Source: an uncultured Armatimonadota bacterium (GTDB lineage Bacteria; Armatimonadota; Armatimonadia; Armatimonadales; Armatimonadaceae). From it: a DNA stretch of 6,784 nt. The translations under genes were made by a program, and so were the position numbers. Under the pieces are notes generated by a model, which worked only from the letters and a program-made list of their open reading frames with translations, ran no database searches and was not told the DNA's origin. Shown here one piece after another: positions 5,506 to 6,784 of this stretch. Within the stretch, counting starts at the first letter, position 1; every line of letters begins with the position of its first letter. Location: the NCBI GenBank assembly GCA_903881535.1, contig CAIRTT010000361.1, positions 1 to 6,784 of the forward strand, given 5' to 3'.

Positions 5506-6282
5506 ATGAAGAAATCGGCATTCACACTTATAGAACTCCTAGTAGTCATCGCTATCATCGCAATCCTCGCAGCAATCCTCTTTCCAGTCTTTGCACAAGC
5601 CCGCGAAAAGGCACGCCAGGCAACCTGTATCAGTAACCTCAAGCAGCTCGGGCTGGCATCCATGATGTACTCCCAGGACTACGATGAAAATCTCGTGATG
5701 CTTGAGAACTCCGATGCCCGCTTCACGATTGCCAATATGCTCGATCCGTACATCAAAAATGGAAAGAAAAACCTAAACACCGCAGGTGGAAACCTCTGGC
5801 CAGGGGATGGTGTCTGGACCTGCCCAAGTGCAAAAATTGATGCGAACTCCGACCTCTATTACACCGTCGGCTACAACTGGTTGTATCTGACCGATATCGA
5901 TTCACAGTGGGGATTTGTTCCTCAGTGGATGGATCCAAATACCTGGGGCTACTGGGCATGGTCACAACCGGGCCGGTCGATGGCATCAGTTTCTGCCCCG
6001 GCGGAAACCGTCATGTTTGCTGAGACTGGCAGGACGGATGGCCCTGGTGGACGCCTGCCAACATGGAGTGGCATCATGACTCCACTAGCACGTGCCTACA
6101 ATGGCGCCAACGCCTGGATGGGGTTGCCGTATGGTCGACACAATGCATTTGGCAGTGTCTGCTGGGCGGATGGCCACGTCACGGTAAAGCGTACTGAACA
6201 GATTTCGCATCGCTGGACAGCCGATGGCAGCTTCGTCACAACGAATACCCCCATCGACCGTTACTTCGATCTCCTCGACTAA
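5506..6282 (+). CDS. DUF1559 family type IV pilin-like (pseudopilin) protein
   Basis: 258 residues. The short basic leader MKKSA is followed by FTLIELLVVIAIIAILAAIL, a class III prepilin signal. Cleavage would fall between Ala5 and Phe6, with the conserved Glu at position 5 of the mature protein; Ala rather than Gly precedes the cut. Then come LFPVFAQAREKARQ and C..NLKQLGLASMMYSQDYDE, typical of DUF1559. The C-terminal H-x9-DG motif is present (His212 to Asp222-Gly223, 'WADGHV'), and TCP at 115-117 matches the usual mid-domain cysteine motif. The protein should be processed by a prepilin peptidase and anchored in or assembled from the inner membrane; the role of the family is not known. A stretch at 125-152 holds six tryptophans. 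It sits between a LacI regulator and a lipoprotein/beta-helix gene pair, suggesting sugar-regulated expression. Confidence 0.93.
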   Translation: MKKSAFTLIELLVVIAIIAILAAILFPVFAQAREKARQATCISNLKQLGLASMMYSQDYDENLVMLENSDARFTIANMLDPYIKNGKKNLNTAGGNLWPGDGVWTCPSAKIDANSDLYYTVGYNWLYLTDIDSQWGFVPQWMDPNTWGYWAWSQPGRSMASVSAPAETVMFAETGRTDGPGGRLPTWSGIMTPLARAYNGANAWMGLPYGRHNAFGSVCWADGHVTVKRTEQISHRWTADGSFVTTNTPIDRYFDLLD

Positions 6283-6294
6283 CCCTCCCCAAAC

Positions 6295-6328
6295 GGGGTG
6301 CTTCAATAGCAATGGATTGAGGCACCCC
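6295..6328 (+). terminator. 13-bp intercistronic hairpin without a T-run
   Basis: GGGGTGCTTCAAT (6295-6307) pairs with ATTGAGGCACCCC (6316-6328) through 13 base pairs with one G-U, around an 8-base loop. It begins 12 bases after the DUF1559 stop codon and ends 10 bases before the next Shine-Dalgarno. No T-run follows, so it may act as a partial terminator, an RNA-processing site or a block to 3' exonucleases that sets unequal expression within the operon. Confidence 0.65.
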
Positions 6329-6338
6329 GACCTCCTAC

Positions 6339-6345
6339 AGGAAGG
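6339..6345 (+). promoter_or_regulatory. Strong ribosome binding site of the lipoprotein gene
   Basis: AGGAAGG lies nine bases before ATG 6355. CCTCC immediately upstream (6331-6335) could fold back on it. Confidence 0.7.
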
Positions 6346-6354
6346 CTCTTAAAC

Positions 6355-6627
6355 ATGAGACTGAAATGCTTGCTGCCTGCGTTTGCGCTTGGCACCATTT
6401 TGGCAACGGGGTGTAACCCAAATCCCGAACAGAAAGTCGGCTTGCCACCTGCTGAGAAGCGTATAGACCAGCTTTTGGAGAAGTCAAAAGGCTCTTGGGA
6501 TGCTCTTACGCCAGAGGAGCGTAAGGAAGTTATCACGACAATCGGCAATGGAAACGAAACTACGGCGAAAGTCAACTTCTCAGCAAGGGCATCTACATCG
6601 ATGCCTCCAGCTGCTGGCGGACGTTGA
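6355..6627 (+). CDS. Small putative lipoprotein (90 residues)
   Basis: The N-terminus is a lipoprotein signal: MRLK, a hydrophobic segment LLPAFALGTILATG, then Cys20 (ATG-C, a slightly loose lipobox with Ala at -3). The mature part, about 71 residues, starts with a Pro-rich stretch and then a short helical region (EKRIDQLLEKSKGSWDALTPEERKEVITTIGNGNETTAK) and ends in PPAAGGR. From memory, small lipoproteins with this 'L.PEER..(V/I)...GN...A' pattern occur next to DUF1559 genes in Armatimonadota; their function is not known. A good ribosome binding site supports the start. Its TGA stop overlaps a TTG in another frame that begins a beta-helix protein, so the two may be translationally coupled. 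Confidence 0.75.
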   Translation: MRLKCLLPAFALGTILATGCNPNPEQKVGLPPAEKRIDQLLEKSKGSWDALTPEERKEVITTIGNGNETTAKVNFSARASTSMPPAAGGR

Positions 6628-6784
6628 ACACACCAGTACTTGCCGCGGGACGTTCGTACTACATCAATGCCATCCGTGGCAGAGATACACACGATGGAAA
6701 ATCATCCAAGCATGCCTGGCGGACATTTTCACCATTCCTCAGAACAAAGCAAACTGGGCCTGTAACGATTGTTTTAGAGACACC
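6624..6784 (+). CDS. N-terminal part of a right-handed parallel beta-helix (pectate-lyase-like) protein, 3' end outside window
   Basis: From 6657 the frame reads YYINAIRGRDTHDGKSSKHA, then WRTFSPF and on to GPVTIVLE, open to the window edge. This is the familiar start of bacterial right-handed beta-helix proteins (pattern YYVD..GND.NDG.S...AW.T), many of which bind or cleave polysaccharides. The only start codon in the open stretch (6525-6784) is TTG 6624, overlapping the TGA of the lipoprotein gene (TTGA) in the -1 frame. Such proteins normally have a signal peptide. Here only 'NTPVLAAG' precedes the domain, which looks like the last part of one (A-A before the domain) without the hydrophobic core. 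Either it is translated by coupling from the TTG, or a frameshift or small deletion has joined two genes. The start is uncertain; the domain identity is fairly sure. Confidence 0.7.
   Translation, partial: MNTPVLAAGRSYYINAIRGRDTHDGKSSKHAWRTFSPFLRTKQTGPVTIVLET

Overview
The window looks like a piece of an Armatimonadota-type genome (or a close relative among the Planctomycetes-like bacteria). The best clue is the pilin-like protein at 5506-6282. Its N-terminus (FTLIELLVVIAII, then LFPVFAQAREKAR) and C-terminal H-x9-DG motif are the signature of DUF1559 pseudopilins, which are abundant in that group. The other gene types fit the same kind of organism: a sortilin/VPS10-type exo-sialidase-like protein, a CBM9-like protein, a LacI regulator, a tiny lipoprotein and a right-handed beta-helix protein. 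The taxonomic call is an inference; there is no rRNA or marker gene here.

Left part (1-2988): the 3' end of a large BNR/VPS10-like 'glycosyl hydrolase' gene (+) converges on a gene for a fused TMD-NBD ABC exporter (-). Between them lies a mosaic tandem duplication. The last 41 codons of the first gene, the long terminator hairpin and the last 11 codons of the ABC gene occur twice. The copies differ almost only at synonymous positions. This suggests that two diverged paralogous loci were fused by a deletion, rather than a recent local duplication. The terminator of the + gene is partly built from the coding sequence of the ABC C-terminus.

Middle (2989-3329): a gene-free stretch holding a 22-bp direct repeat (3079-3100 and 3307-3328, one mismatch) and a GC-rich hairpin. 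It is probably an intergenic dispersed repeat element.

Right part (3330-6784): a divergent, apparently carbohydrate-linked locus. A CBM9-like protein gene runs leftward. A LacI-family regulator, a DUF1559 pseudopilin, a small lipoprotein and the start of a beta-helix (pectate-lyase-like) protein run rightward in a tight operon-like row. The divergent intergenic region carries a near-consensus promoter (TTGACA, 17 bp, TAACAT). A perfect 18-bp palindrome TGATGAAACGTTTCATCA sits where transcription should start, which is the classic arrangement for a LacI/GalR-type autorepressor. The inferred picture is that the LacI protein senses a sugar, controls its own operon and possibly the CBM9 gene, and switches on a set of surface or secreted proteins (pseudopilin, lipoprotein, beta-helix carbohydrate-active protein). 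No substrate can be named from this window.

No tRNA, rRNA, CRISPR, transposase or integrase was seen.
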